Source: Leptobacterium sp964389205 (GTDB lineage Bacteria > Bacteroidota > Bacteroidia > Flavobacteriales > Flavobacteriaceae). Taken from it: a DNA stretch of 64,000 bases. Made by a program: the position numbers and the translations under genes. Numbering within the stretch: position 1 is the stretch's first letter; every line of letters begins with the position of its first letter. Where the stretch lies: contig CAYMDH010000004.1 of assembly GCA_964389205.1 (NCBI GenBank), positions 47,903 through 111,902 on the forward strand. Reading direction: 5' to 3'. Positions 26,912 through 35,281 of this stretch are shown here, one piece after another. The notes beneath the pieces are model-generated. The model ran no database searches, was not told where the DNA came from, and saw only the letters and a program-made list of their open reading frames with translations.

Positions 26912-27523
26912 ATGAAAAATATACTACTTCTTTTTCCAATCTTTCTGTTTTCGTTAAACGGTTATTCACAAGAATTTACAGATGTTGTATATCATAGAGT
27001 TATCAATGATATCATAATGAATACTGAAAGATATAGCTTAACACACCGTCATGCTTTTAGAAAGATGCTTTTGGAACAAGCTGCTTCAGGTTCAGACACT
27101 GCATTTAAACGCTTGGAAAAAAGAGATTCTTTAGAACGATTACCTCATTATTTAAAAGGGGATTTTATAGAAGATGAAAAATTGTTTGAAATTCTGGAGG
27201 AGTATTCGCACGAATTTATCAATTATAAAGCAGGATTAAAAGAAGATGATATTGCTTTTATGAAAGAACAAGCTTTACTTAAACCTGCATTAGAAAATTT
27301 TGATATTAATCTATTTAGTGATAGAATAGTATTAGATCAGGAAATAGATCATAATAAGGTTTATAAATTTTCAAACTTTGCAAAAAGTAAAGATGGAAAA
27401 GCAGTAGTGTTTGTTAAAACATCCTATAGCAGAGATTTTCCGAGAAATAGTTATACTACTCTTTATATCTACAAAATACAATTTGGTAAGTGGGTAAATA
27501 GTCATGCTAAAACAATTTTTTAA
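26912..27523 (+). CDS. Secreted protein of unknown function
   Basis: A 203-residue protein with a signal peptide (LLLFPIFLFSLNGYSQ). The mature part is rich in charged residues; helices in the first two thirds (HRVINDIIMNTERYSLTHRHAFRKMLLEQA) are followed by strands near the end (GKAVVFVKTSYSRDF, SYTTLYIYKIQFGKW). No family is recognised and there are no cysteines. It is 12 bp before another GLPGLI gene and shares the strand of the whole island, so it probably belongs with it. Confidence 0.65.
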   Translation: MKNILLLFPIFLFSLNGYSQEFTDVVYHRVINDIIMNTERYSLTHRHAFRKMLLEQAASGSDTAFKRLEKRDSLERLPHYLKGDFIEDEKLFEILEEYSHEFINYKAGLKEDDIAFMKEQALLKPALENFDINLFSDRIVLDQEIDHNKVYKFSNFAKSKDGKAVVFVKTSYSRDFPRNSYTTLYIYKIQFGKWVNSHAKTIF

Positions 27524-27535
27524 AAAATATAAATA

Positions 27536-28303
27536 ATGCGATATTCATTTAAGATTTGTTATACACTTGCCCTTCTTCTATTTATTACTTTTTCACAGGC
27601 TCAAATAGAAAGTGCAGATATTACCTATAGGGTAAAGATGAAAAGCCAAGGAAACCCTCCTAATTCTAAATTTACCAGAATGTTTGAGTTTATAAATAGC
27701 ATGGAAATAAAACTGCTACACAATCAAGCACGTTCTTTTTTTGGACTAGTTGATACGTTTTATTCAGATGATATAGCACTAGCAAGCGATCAAAGAAAAG
27801 CAGAAATCTCAGTAGATATGCATGAAACCTCTTATCATTATGATGTTGAAAGAAAAGAAATTATAAAAACAACTGATTTTGAAGGACAAATCTATAATAT
27901 CCATAAAAAATTTAATGATATTGTTTGGGAAAAGCATAGTAAAACCAAAACTATAAATGGATATACTTGCTATAAAGCTACTAGAACATGGTCATACTCA
28001 ACTTGGAAAGGAGGGTTAGAAACTGTTGTAGTTGCTGCATGGTATGCACCTGATATAGATTTACCGTTAGGGCCAAAAAATTATGTAGGTTTGGATGGGC
28101 TAATACTTGAATTAGAAGAAAAATTTAAAAGTGGAGCTACAAGAGTGTATTATGTTTCTAAAATGAATATTAATACCGATGAGGTTATCAACATTCAACC
28201 TTATAAAGTAGGTAGGCGTGTTACCCCTGTAGAGTTTGAGTTAATCTCTAATAAAGCATTAGGTAAGTATACAGAAAGGATAAAAGATCTCGAAAAGCAA
28301 TAG
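27536..28303 (+). CDS. GLPGLI-family secreted protein 3 (divergent)
   Basis: A 255-residue protein with a signal peptide (CYTLALLLFITFSQAQ). It keeps the GLPGLI-family order with changed letters: INGYTCYKATRTW near 143, VVAAWYAPDIDLPLGPKNY near 167, and YVGLDGLILELEEK near 184 in place of GLPGLI. The C-terminus (VEFELISNKALGKYTERIKDLEKQ) is a longer charged helix. It is more distant from proteins 1, 2 and 4 than they are from one another. Confidence 0.8.
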   Translation: MRYSFKICYTLALLLFITFSQAQIESADITYRVKMKSQGNPPNSKFTRMFEFINSMEIKLLHNQARSFFGLVDTFYSDDIALASDQRKAEISVDMHETSYHYDVERKEIIKTTDFEGQIYNIHKKFNDIVWEKHSKTKTINGYTCYKATRTWSYSTWKGGLETVVVAAWYAPDIDLPLGPKNYVGLDGLILELEEKFKSGATRVYYVSKMNINTDEVINIQPYKVGRRVTPVEFELISNKALGKYTERIKDLEKQ

Positions 28304-28365
28304 ATGTTAAGGTTTTTATGCTATAACATACTTAAAATTATTAGTGAATAAATAAGTTATTTCTA

Positions 28366-28407
28366 TTACCTAGAATTGGTTTAGCAAAGATTAGTTATAA
28401 ATTATAA
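28366..28407 (+). pseudogene. Remnant 3' end of a duplicated outer-membrane barrel gene
   Basis: The sequence reads LPRIGLAKISYKL then stop, against LPRIILAKISYKL then stop at the true end of the barrel gene (26835). About 30 consecutive bases, starting TTTAGCAAAGATTAG, are identical in both copies, including the bases just after the stop. Homology also seems to extend a few codons upstream (FLLPR against FILPR). It lies 25 bp before the fourth GLPGLI gene, as expected if a barrel/GLPGLI unit was duplicated and then mostly deleted. Confidence 0.7.
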
Positions 28408-28431
28408 AACAACACCTTAAATTAATAGAAC

Positions 28432-29097
28432 ATGAAAAAACCTATCCTACTTTTAATGACCGTATTTTTTGTAAATACTCTTATTGCACAAAACATAAAG
28501 CAAGGAGTTATAACCTATACTATTGCACCCATTGATATAAAATACAATGATATAGATAAAGAATTAGTAGCAATGTTTACTAAAATTAATTTTGAAAAAA
28601 CAAATATGCGTATGGAGCTTAAATTTAAAGGAGGTGAAAGTTATTTTGGAGACGTAAAAAAAGAGGGCTCAGAAATTATTGATAGAAATGCATATCATAT
28701 ACTATCAAATGGGGCTTTTGGAAAGCATAAATTTTATACCAATAAAAGTGAAGGTGTAATTATTAGACAAGAACAGTATGATGACGGTGAAGATAATATA
28801 GTATACACTTCGAATTTTGACAAATTAACATGGACACTCACTAATGAAACAAAAATAATTGGGAAATACCTATGTTTTAAGGCTACCACCACAAAAGGCT
28901 TTATAAGAAAAGGAGTGTTTAAGCAATTACCTATCGAAGCGTGGTATTGTCCTGAAATACCTATTCAATTTGGGCCTTTTGATTATTCCAATTTACCTGG
29001 TCTTATTATGGAAGTAAAAGAAGATCTTCACTCCTATACAGCTACTTATATAAACCTTACTACAGAGATTACAGATATAGTTCGTCCAACCAAATAA
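28432..29097 (+). CDS. GLPGLI-family secreted protein 4
   Basis: A 221-residue protein with signal peptide (LLLMTVFFVNTLIAQ). It contains KIIGKYLCFKATTTKG near 141, LPIEAWYCPEIPIQFGPF near 163 and YSNLPGLIMEVKED near 183. It ends early at DIVRPTK, without the C-terminal Lys-rich helix of its paralogues. Downstream in the next frame the sequence reads SKNELEEIKNKQKK, which looks like such a helix, so the gene may carry a recent frameshift near 29085-29110. Confidence 0.83.
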   Translation: MKKPILLLMTVFFVNTLIAQNIKQGVITYTIAPIDIKYNDIDKELVAMFTKINFEKTNMRMELKFKGGESYFGDVKKEGSEIIDRNAYHILSNGAFGKHKFYTNKSEGVIIRQEQYDDGEDNIVYTSNFDKLTWTLTNETKIIGKYLCFKATTTKGFIRKGVFKQLPIEAWYCPEIPIQFGPFDYSNLPGLIMEVKEDLHSYTATYINLTTEITDIVRPTK

Positions 29098-29155
29098 AAT
29101 TTGTTTGTTTATGCCTACATCAAAAAATGAACTAGAAGAGATAAAAAATAAGCAA

Positions 29156-29184
29156 AAAAAGCCGAGGCTACATCTCAGCTTTTT
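29156..29184. terminator. Hairpin terminator between GLPGLI 4 and btuB-like
   Basis: AAAAAGC-c-GAG pairs with CTC-a-GCTTTTT around GCTACAT, with A-run and T-run on the two sides. It lies between convergent genes and can act in both directions. Confidence 0.6.
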
Positions 29185-29221
29185 CTTCATAATAACGACT
29201 AACTCTAATTAACGTTATTAA

Positions 29222-31108
29222 TTATAAGTTTAATAGAAACCCTATACGTACGTTTCTACCTCTGGTAGTAAAGCCTATAATTTCTGTATACTCTTCATCT
29301 AATAAATTACTAATAGATGCAAATACTTTAAACTTATTATCAATTACTTGATGGCTAAAATAAATATCTAACAGCGAAAAAGAATCCAATTCTAAGTTCT
29401 CAAAAGTCGCAAAATCTGTATCGGTACGTGAATCTGTAAATTGATAACTTAAAGAGGCATAGGTTTTATTAGAAAAATCATAACCAAACGTAGCATTGAC
29501 CTTATTTCTAGGGATACGCAACGCTACTTGATCTTTTCGTTCTGTAAAGGTATAATTGGCAGTAAAGCTTGCCTTTTCAAATGGTTTTGTTGTTAATTCT
29601 ATTTCTACTCCTTGTACTTCAAAATCTTCTGTTACATTTTGAAACTCTCCTGCAAAAGTTACAAAATCTGTAGTCACAAAATCAATAAAGTTTTCTTCAT
29701 CTCTATTAAAATATAAAGCACTTAATCGTACTTTATTCCCTAGCTTATACTCTACCCCACCTTCTATGGTAGTATTCTCTTCTGGTTCTAAATCTGGATT
29801 TGGACCAAATGCCCCAAACAACTGAGATAATCTTGGTGCTATAAATGAGGTACTATACGACCCGAATATTTTTAAATAATCGTTCTCATTTAGTTGAACA
29901 AGATATGATGGATTAAAATTATAGATAAAATTTGTTCCATATTCACTATGATTGTTTAAACGAGCTCCCACATTTAAAGTCAAATTAAAATTAGAGGTCC
30001 ATACTACATTGGCATAAGGGTCTACAGAAGTAAAATCGGTTCGTTCTCCAAAAGTTGCTCTGTTGTCTATATAATTTAGTCCAACAATCGTATAAAATTG
30101 ATTGTTGAAATTGTATTTATTAAACACGTCAAATGAATAACTCTGCCCTCTTAATTCTGAAGGGAAATTAGATTCAAATATTCTATCAATGGTATTGTAC
30201 GCTGCATTTAAAGTAATGCTTCCTTTGCTATTATAATTATAAACGGAAAAAAGACCTGCTCTAAATTGCTCACTTTCAAAATTAAAATCAGCATCTTCTA
30301 TAGGAAAAGCATTATCAAAAGCCGCTGTAAATCGATCGTAATTTCCATATAAGTTTAATGAGAATTTGTCATTAAAAACATATCCAAATTTTAAATTAGA
30401 GTTGACCTTATTAAATGGATCTCTTTCATTGTTTGGGTCTACCACTGCAGAAAGACCATCTGTAAATTGTGTATCTACACTCCCTAAATAAGTAAACTTT
30501 CCTGAAGTACCATTTACAGATACTCCTTGAGAAAAATCAGCCACATTATAACTGTCTTCATCAGCTGCCTGATTGGTTCCTATACTAGATCTAAGCGTAG
30601 TAGCTATTTTTTTTCCAGAAGCTTTTTTAGTAGTAATGTTTATTACCGCAGTTGCTGCTCCACTACCATAAAGCGTACTTGCTGCCCCTTTTATAATCTC
30701 TACAGAAGCTATTTGATCTAGCGAGATTAAACGCAAATCATATTCTCCACCTATGTTTGAAGGGTCTGATACTTGAATACCATCTATCAAAACCAATACT
30801 TGACGGTTGTTTCCACCCCTTGCAGAAACATTTAGATTTTGTCCAGCATTACTTCTACTTCCATTTACTTCAAAACCACTCTTGGTATTGATAATTTCTG
30901 CCAAAGATTTTCCTTGGCTCCTTTCTAATTCTTTTGCAGTAATTTTAATAACTGTTTTTCCTGAGTTTTCACGTTTTAGTGAAAATCGCGAATCTGTAAC
31001 AACTACTTCGTCTAGTTGTTCTACTTTACGTTCTTGCTCTTTTTCTTGAGCAAAAATACCTGCGCATAAAAAACTTAATACGCCAAAAGAAATACTCTTT
31101 TTAATCAT
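29222..31108 (-). CDS. btuB: TonB-dependent receptor, BtuB-like cobalamin transporter
   Basis: A 628-residue outer-membrane receptor with a signal peptide (FGVLSFLCAGIFAQ). A TonB-box-like stretch (LDEVVVTDSR, about residues 32-41) precedes the plug domain (about 45-155: GKSLAEIINTKSGFEVNGSR, VLVLIDGIQVSDP, SVEIIKGAASTLYGSGAATAVINI). A barrel follows, with the classic end RNVRIGFLLNL. Size and the QVLVLIDGIQ plug match BtuB better than large siderophore or SusC receptors. The cobalamin riboswitch upstream and the divergent cob/btu genes support vitamin B12 or corrinoid as the substrate. Confidence 0.9.
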   Translation of the reverse strand: MIKKSISFGVLSFLCAGIFAQEKEQERKVEQLDEVVVTDSRFSLKRENSGKTVIKITAKELERSQGKSLAEIINTKSGFEVNGSRSNAGQNLNVSARGGNNRQVLVLIDGIQVSDPSNIGGEYDLRLISLDQIASVEIIKGAASTLYGSGAATAVINITTKKASGKKIATTLRSSIGTNQAADEDSYNVADFSQGVSVNGTSGKFTYLGSVDTQFTDGLSAVVDPNNERDPFNKVNSNLKFGYVFNDKFSLNLYGNYDRFTAAFDNAFPIEDADFNFESEQFRAGLFSVYNYNSKGSITLNAAYNTIDRIFESNFPSELRGQSYSFDVFNKYNFNNQFYTIVGLNYIDNRATFGERTDFTSVDPYANVVWTSNFNLTLNVGARLNNHSEYGTNFIYNFNPSYLVQLNENDYLKIFGSYSTSFIAPRLSQLFGAFGPNPDLEPEENTTIEGGVEYKLGNKVRLSALYFNRDEENFIDFVTTDFVTFAGEFQNVTEDFEVQGVEIELTTKPFEKASFTANYTFTERKDQVALRIPRNKVNATFGYDFSNKTYASLSYQFTDSRTDTDFATFENLELDSFSLLDIYFSHQVIDNKFKVFASISNLLDEEYTEIIGFTTRGRNVRIGFLLNL

Positions 31109-31192
31109 TTTTAATTCATTATTAAAGGGAGAAAAGCATGAAGTTTACCCATACCGAAACTTTTTACCCGAAAGTTTGACAATAAAATAAAT

Positions 31193-31398
31193 AAAGGCAG
31201 GTCTCCTGGCTTGCGTCTTGTTATTGGCCTTCCCGTTTCTAAATAATGAAACAGTGACTTAAAAAGAATAATAACAAGCATTTCTACATCTTTAAAAATC
31301 AATAGAAACTAAGCTTACAGTTGCGGGAACAGCTTTGGTTTTACACCAAATTCCCTTTTAATTCTATAACTCTTAAAAATTGAATTATAGAAACCTAA
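31193..31398 (-). promoter_or_regulatory. Cobalamin riboswitch
   Basis: On the minus strand the region contains the B12 box GCCAGGAGACCTGCC (31196-31210) and, 5' of it, the conserved core AAAGGGAATTTGGTG... with GGGAA, CCAAAGCTGTTCCCGCAACTG elements split over 31324-31360. These are the hallmark segments of the AdoCbl riboswitch in the right order and spacing. It ends about 85 bp before the receptor ATG at 31108. Binding of adenosylcobalamin would be expected to repress the receptor gene. Confidence 0.93.
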
Positions 31399-31406
31399 AT
31401 TCGGCG

Positions 31407-31414
31407 CAAATATA
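31407..31414 (-). promoter_or_regulatory. -7 box for the riboswitch/btuB transcript
   Basis: On the minus strand TATATTTG, followed by CGCC, matches TAnnTTTG and lies just upstream of the riboswitch, so the transcript would begin near 31400 and include the complete aptamer. No TTTG is seen at the -33 position. Confidence 0.5.
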
Positions 31415-31499
31415 ACATCTATTTCAGAATTAAAAATTCTTTCTAGCACTTTGTCTTAAAAAACACAATCTTTGTTATAAATTAATAGTTTTTACATTT

Positions 31500-32003
31500 A
31501 TGATTTATTATATAACAGGAGGAGAACGTTCTGGCAAGAGTAGTTATGCACAAGATCTAGCTCTTTCATTAGCACCTACTGCAAAATATATAGCTACATC
31601 TCGTATTTGGGATGAAGATCATCAAAAGAGAATAGACAGACATAAAAAAGACAGAGATCATCGATGGACTTCTATAGAAGAAGAAAAATACCTTTCTACT
31701 GTTGTACAAAAAGATGAAGTTGTTGTTATAGATTGTGTTACATTATGGCTTACTAATTTTTTTGTAGATACTAAAAATGACATACATCAGGCTTTGCAAT
31801 TAGCCGAAGAAGAATTAGAAAAGTTATTTTTAGTTGAAGCTTCCATTATTATCATTTCTAATGAAATTGGTATGGGAGTTCATGCGCAAACAGAGGTAGG
31901 TAGAAAATTCACAGAACTTCAAGGATGGGTTAACCAATTTATTGCCAAACATGCAGACATCGCTACTGTTATGATTTCTGGTATTCCATTAAAATTAAAA
32001 TAA
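31500..32003 (+). CDS. cobU: Cobinamide kinase / cobinamide-phosphate guanylyltransferase
   Basis: A 167-residue bifunctional enzyme that phosphorylates adenosylcobinamide and transfers GMP to give AdoCbi-GDP. The N-terminal P-loop GGERSGKSSYAQ, YIATSRIWDEDHQKRIDRHK near 36, VVVIDCVTLWLTNFF near 75 and ISNEIGMGVHAQTEVGRKF near 119 match CobU/CobP. Its stop is directly followed by the cobT ATG (TAAATG), so the genes are coupled. It is the first gene of the cob/btu run and is divergent from the riboswitch-controlled receptor. Confidence 0.95.
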   Translation: MIYYITGGERSGKSSYAQDLALSLAPTAKYIATSRIWDEDHQKRIDRHKKDRDHRWTSIEEEKYLSTVVQKDEVVVIDCVTLWLTNFFVDTKNDIHQALQLAEEELEKLFLVEASIIIISNEIGMGVHAQTEVGRKFTELQGWVNQFIAKHADIATVMISGIPLKLK

Positions 32004-33041
32004 ATGAGTACGTATACTATTGAAAAAATCTACAATTCTATATTAAAAAAAGAATTACAACAAAAGATTGACAATAAAACAAAACCCATAGGTTCTCTAG
32101 GATATCTAGAAGATATTGCACTACAGGTCGGGTTGATTCAACAAACAACATGTCCAAAGATAACAAAACCAGGCATTGCTGTTTTTGCAGGAGATCATGG
32201 GGTTGCAAAAAAAGGCGAAGTAAATCCTTTTCCTCAAGAAGTAACTTCTCAAATGGTTCTTAACTTTATAAAAGGAGGTGCTGCTATTAATGTTTTTAGT
32301 ACTACTAATAATATTGATCTCAAAATTGTTGATGCCGGTGTTAATCATGATTTTGAAATAGATGGAATTATAAATGCTAAGATTGATTATGGTACTAAAA
32401 ATTATGAAGATGAGCCCGCAATGAGTATTGATCAATGTAATTTAGCACTTTTAAAAGGAGGTGAAATTATAGAACAGTTTCATAAAAACGGTTGTAATTG
32501 TATTGGTTTTGGTGAAATGGGTATTGGAAACACTTCTGCGGCATCACTACTTATGAGTTACTTTACTAATACTCCTATTGAAAAGTGTGTCGGGGCTGGT
32601 ACTGGTTTAGATTTAAAAGGAATTCAAAAAAAATCACACATTCTTACCAAAGTTTATAAAAAATATTCTCCAAAATCTCCTTTAGAAGCACTCACTACTT
32701 TTGGCGGTTTTGAAATTGCCATGATTTGTGGTGCTATTTTAAAAGCTGCTTCATTAAAAATGACACTATTAATTGATGGATTTATAGTAAGCACTGCTTT
32801 ACTTGTCGCAAATACTATAAATAAAAATTGTTTAGACTATTGCATCTTTGCACACACTTCTAATGAAAAAGGTCATGAATACATTTTATCATTTTTAAAA
32901 GTAAAACCCATCCTTAATTTAGGATTACGCTTAGGAGAAGGCACTGGTGCTGCTTTAAGTTTTCCTATAGTAAATGCTGCAGTTAATTTTCTTAATAAAA
33001 TGGCAAGTTTTAACGATGCTAATATTAGTAATAAAACGTAA
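32004..33041 (+). CDS. cobT: Nicotinate-nucleotide--dimethylbenzimidazole phosphoribosyltransferase
   Basis: A 345-residue enzyme that makes alpha-ribazole phosphate, the activated lower ligand, from nicotinate mononucleotide and a base such as dimethylbenzimidazole. KTKPIGSLGYLEDIA near residue 25, FAGDHGVAKKGEVNPFPQEVT near 58, GFGEMGIGNTSAAS near 170 and the C-terminal NLGLRLGEGTGAALSFPI near 310 with the catalytic Glu are the family signatures. Length is typical. The next gene, cobS, uses its product after dephosphorylation. Confidence 0.96.
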   Translation: MSTYTIEKIYNSILKKELQQKIDNKTKPIGSLGYLEDIALQVGLIQQTTCPKITKPGIAVFAGDHGVAKKGEVNPFPQEVTSQMVLNFIKGGAAINVFSTTNNIDLKIVDAGVNHDFEIDGIINAKIDYGTKNYEDEPAMSIDQCNLALLKGGEIIEQFHKNGCNCIGFGEMGIGNTSAASLLMSYFTNTPIEKCVGAGTGLDLKGIQKKSHILTKVYKKYSPKSPLEALTTFGGFEIAMICGAILKAASLKMTLLIDGFIVSTALLVANTINKNCLDYCIFAHTSNEKGHEYILSFLKVKPILNLGLRLGEGTGAALSFPIVNAAVNFLNKMASFNDANISNKT

Positions 33042-33047
33042 TAACAA

Positions 33048-33809
33048 ATGAAAAAAGAATTTCATATATTTTTTACTGCACTTATGTTTTTTACGCGTAT
33101 TCCTTGTCCTAAATGGATTAATCACGACCCCGCATATCTTTCAAAAAGTTCTAAATATTTTTCATTAATTGGTATTATTGTTGGAAGTATTGGAGCGCTA
33201 GTATTTTATGCTTCTACATTTATCTTTTCTAATTCTATAGCTATTATTTTGAGTATGGTTGCTACTGTATATACTACAGGTGCCTTTCATGAAGATGGTT
33301 TTGCAGATGTGTGTGATGGTTTGGGAGGTAGTTGGACAAAAGAGAAGATCCTATTAATCATGAAAGATTCACGCTTGGGTACTTATGGTGTCATTGGATT
33401 AGTGTTAATATTACTTTTAAAGTTTTCAGCCCTAATGGAAATCAATACTTTATATATTCCCATCACCATAATTGCTGGACATAGCTTGAGTAGATTTATA
33501 GCAACTACATTAATATATACACATCCATACGTAAGAGATACTGATGATAGTAAAGCCAAACCAGCGGCAAAAAGTATGCCTTTTTCAAATTTATTAATAA
33601 GCGCTCTTTTTGGAATTCTTCCGCTTTTTTTATTTAAAAATCCACTCGTCTTTCTTGTTTTAATTCCAATGTATGGGGCCAAAATGTTTTTGGGAACTAA
33701 ATTTAAAAAATGGTTAGGTGGTCAAACAGGTGATTGTGCAGGAGCAGTTCAACAGTTAAGTGAAGTCATATTTTATATAAGTATAATAGCACTATGGAAA
33801 TTTATCTAA
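33048..33809 (+). CDS. cobS: Adenosylcobinamide-GDP ribazoletransferase (cobalamin synthase)
   Basis: A 253-residue polytopic membrane enzyme joining AdoCbi-GDP with alpha-ribazole (or its phosphate). Several hydrophobic segments are evident. The metal-binding motif FHEDGFADVCDGLGG near residues 79-93 and KDSRLGTYGVIGL near 105 are diagnostic, and the closing GGQTGDCAGAVQQLSEV near 224 is conserved. Its end overlaps the start of cobC by 16 bp. Confidence 0.95.
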   Translation: MKKEFHIFFTALMFFTRIPCPKWINHDPAYLSKSSKYFSLIGIIVGSIGALVFYASTFIFSNSIAIILSMVATVYTTGAFHEDGFADVCDGLGGSWTKEKILLIMKDSRLGTYGVIGLVLILLLKFSALMEINTLYIPITIIAGHSLSRFIATTLIYTHPYVRDTDDSKAKPAAKSMPFSNLLISALFGILPLFLFKNPLVFLVLIPMYGAKMFLGTKFKKWLGGQTGDCAGAVQQLSEVIFYISIIALWKFI

Positions 33810-34363
33810 TTAGACATACAACTCCTCAAATAGAAAAAGGGATTTGTTATGGACAAACAGATCTTGAATTAGCGTCTAGCTTTAAAGAAGAGATAAAAGA
33901 AATTATATCTGAAATTAACATTGTTAAAGATTCAATTGTGTATACTAGTCCATTAAAACGTTGTACGTTACTAGCCAAAGAGGTTACACCCAATTTTTAT
34001 TGCGACAATCGATTAAAAGAACTCAATTTTGGTGATTGGGAACTTAGTTCATGGAACGATATTGATAAAACATTACTAAATAAATGGATGGGTGATTTTG
34101 TAAATGAAAATGTTCCTAATGGTGAATCATATATTGATTTACAAAATCGAAGTATTTCTGTATTTAATGAACTAATAGAGAAAAAATACGAGCAGTTATT
34201 TATAATTACCCATGCAGGTGTTATAAGAGCTCTTTTGGCTTATATCTTAGAAATGGATTTAAAAGATTCATTTTCTATTAAATTAAATTATGGTGATATC
34301 ATTAAATTAGAATCTACAAAAGGAAAAATTTCTGTAAAATCTGGATTGCTCATTGACAATTAA
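33794..34363 (+). CDS. cobC: Alpha-ribazole phosphatase, histidine phosphatase family
   Basis: A 189-residue phosphoglycerate-mutase-like phosphatase. LIRHTTPQIEKGICYGQTDL at the start has the catalytic His in the RHT motif, YTSPLKRC near 53, LKELNFGDWE near 73 (acid) and FIITHAGVIRALLAY near 136 (second His). Close coupling to cobS supports removal of the phosphate from alpha-ribazole 5'-phosphate or from cobalamin phosphate. The general family is broad, so this substrate is inferred from context. Confidence 0.9.
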   Translation: MEIYLIRHTTPQIEKGICYGQTDLELASSFKEEIKEIISEINIVKDSIVYTSPLKRCTLLAKEVTPNFYCDNRLKELNFGDWELSSWNDIDKTLLNKWMGDFVNENVPNGESYIDLQNRSISVFNELIEKKYEQLFIITHAGVIRALLAYILEMDLKDSFSIKLNYGDIIKLESTKGKISVKSGLLIDN

Positions 34364-34401
34364 TTTATGTAGTTTTGAATAGTATTAGATAATCTGAAAA
34401 C

Positions 34402-35262
34402 ATGAAAATAAAAACATTTTGTATTTGTGCCTTTTTCTTGGGAGCTCAAATTTTACAATCGCAAAATAATAGCAATACAGCTATTGTTAAAGGGCCTGAA
34501 AAAGGCAGTTTAGTTATTGCCGGGGGAGGTAATTTACCGGCCTCCATTATGAAACGTTTTATAGAGTTAGCTGGTGGTAATGATGCTCCTATAGTTATTA
34601 TCCCTACCGCATCTGGTCAAGAAAGTTTCGATATTAGATGGACAGGTATTATGCGTATTAACGGAGCAACTAATGTTACTATTTTACACACCTATGATCC
34701 TAAAAAAGCAGATACTAATAAATTTGTATCTGTATTAAAAAAAGCAAAAGGTGTTTGGTTTACAGGAGGGCGACAGTGGCGATTAGTAGATGCCTACAAA
34801 GGAACCAAAGTTGAAAAAATGTTGTGGGATGTTTTAGATAGAGGCGGTGTTATAGGTGGATCTTCTGCTGGGGCTTCCATACAAGGATCATATTTAGCAA
34901 GAGGAGATTCTAAAACCAATCAAATTATGATGGGAGATCATGAAGAGGGTTTTGGTTTATTAAAAAATGTAGCGATAGATCAACATGTTTTGGCTAGAAA
35001 TAGACAATTTGATCTGTTTACCATTCTTGAGAAAAAACCCGAATTATTAGGTATTGGGTTGGATGAAAATACAGCAATTGTTGTACAAAATGATACTTTT
35101 GAGGTTATCGGTGATAGTTATGTTCTTATATATGACACAACTTTTTGGTCTATAGAAGGAAGTAGGCTCAAAAATTTACCAGAAAAAAACAATTTATTTT
35201 ATTTTTTAAAACCTGGAGATACCTATGATTTAAAAAACAGGAAAGTTCTTAACAAAAATTAG
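34402..35262 (+). CDS. cphB: Exported cyanophycinase-like S51 peptidase
   Basis: A 286-residue protein with a probable signal peptide (FCICAFFLGAQILQSQ). It is a class I glutamine-amidotransferase-like serine peptidase of family S51: GSLVIAGGGNLPASIMKRF near residue 35, VIIPTASGQE near 60, WFTGGRQWRLVDAY near 119, and the nucleophile motif IGGSSAGASIQGSYLARGD near 151. Cyanophycinases release Asp-Arg dipeptides from cyanophycin, but exported relatives may have other targets. No cyanophycin synthetase is in the window. It sits inside the cob/btu gene run, which is unexpected. Confidence 0.85.
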   Translation: MKIKTFCICAFFLGAQILQSQNNSNTAIVKGPEKGSLVIAGGGNLPASIMKRFIELAGGNDAPIVIIPTASGQESFDIRWTGIMRINGATNVTILHTYDPKKADTNKFVSVLKKAKGVWFTGGRQWRLVDAYKGTKVEKMLWDVLDRGGVIGGSSAGASIQGSYLARGDSKTNQIMMGDHEEGFGLLKNVAIDQHVLARNRQFDLFTILEKKPELLGIGLDENTAIVVQNDTFEVIGDSYVLIYDTTFWSIEGSRLKNLPEKNNLFYFLKPGDTYDLKNRKVLNKN

Positions 35263-35281
35263 TCCTTAATATATAGACACG

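Noticed and set aside
31111..31302. Minus-strand 63-codon frame between btuB and the cob genes
   Set aside because: It overlaps the cobalamin riboswitch, whose conserved B12 box explains the sequence.
31471..31500. TTTG, 18 bp, TACATTTA directly before cobU as a promoter
   Set aside because: The -7 element overlaps the cobU ATG, so transcription would start inside the gene; also a mismatch at the final G.
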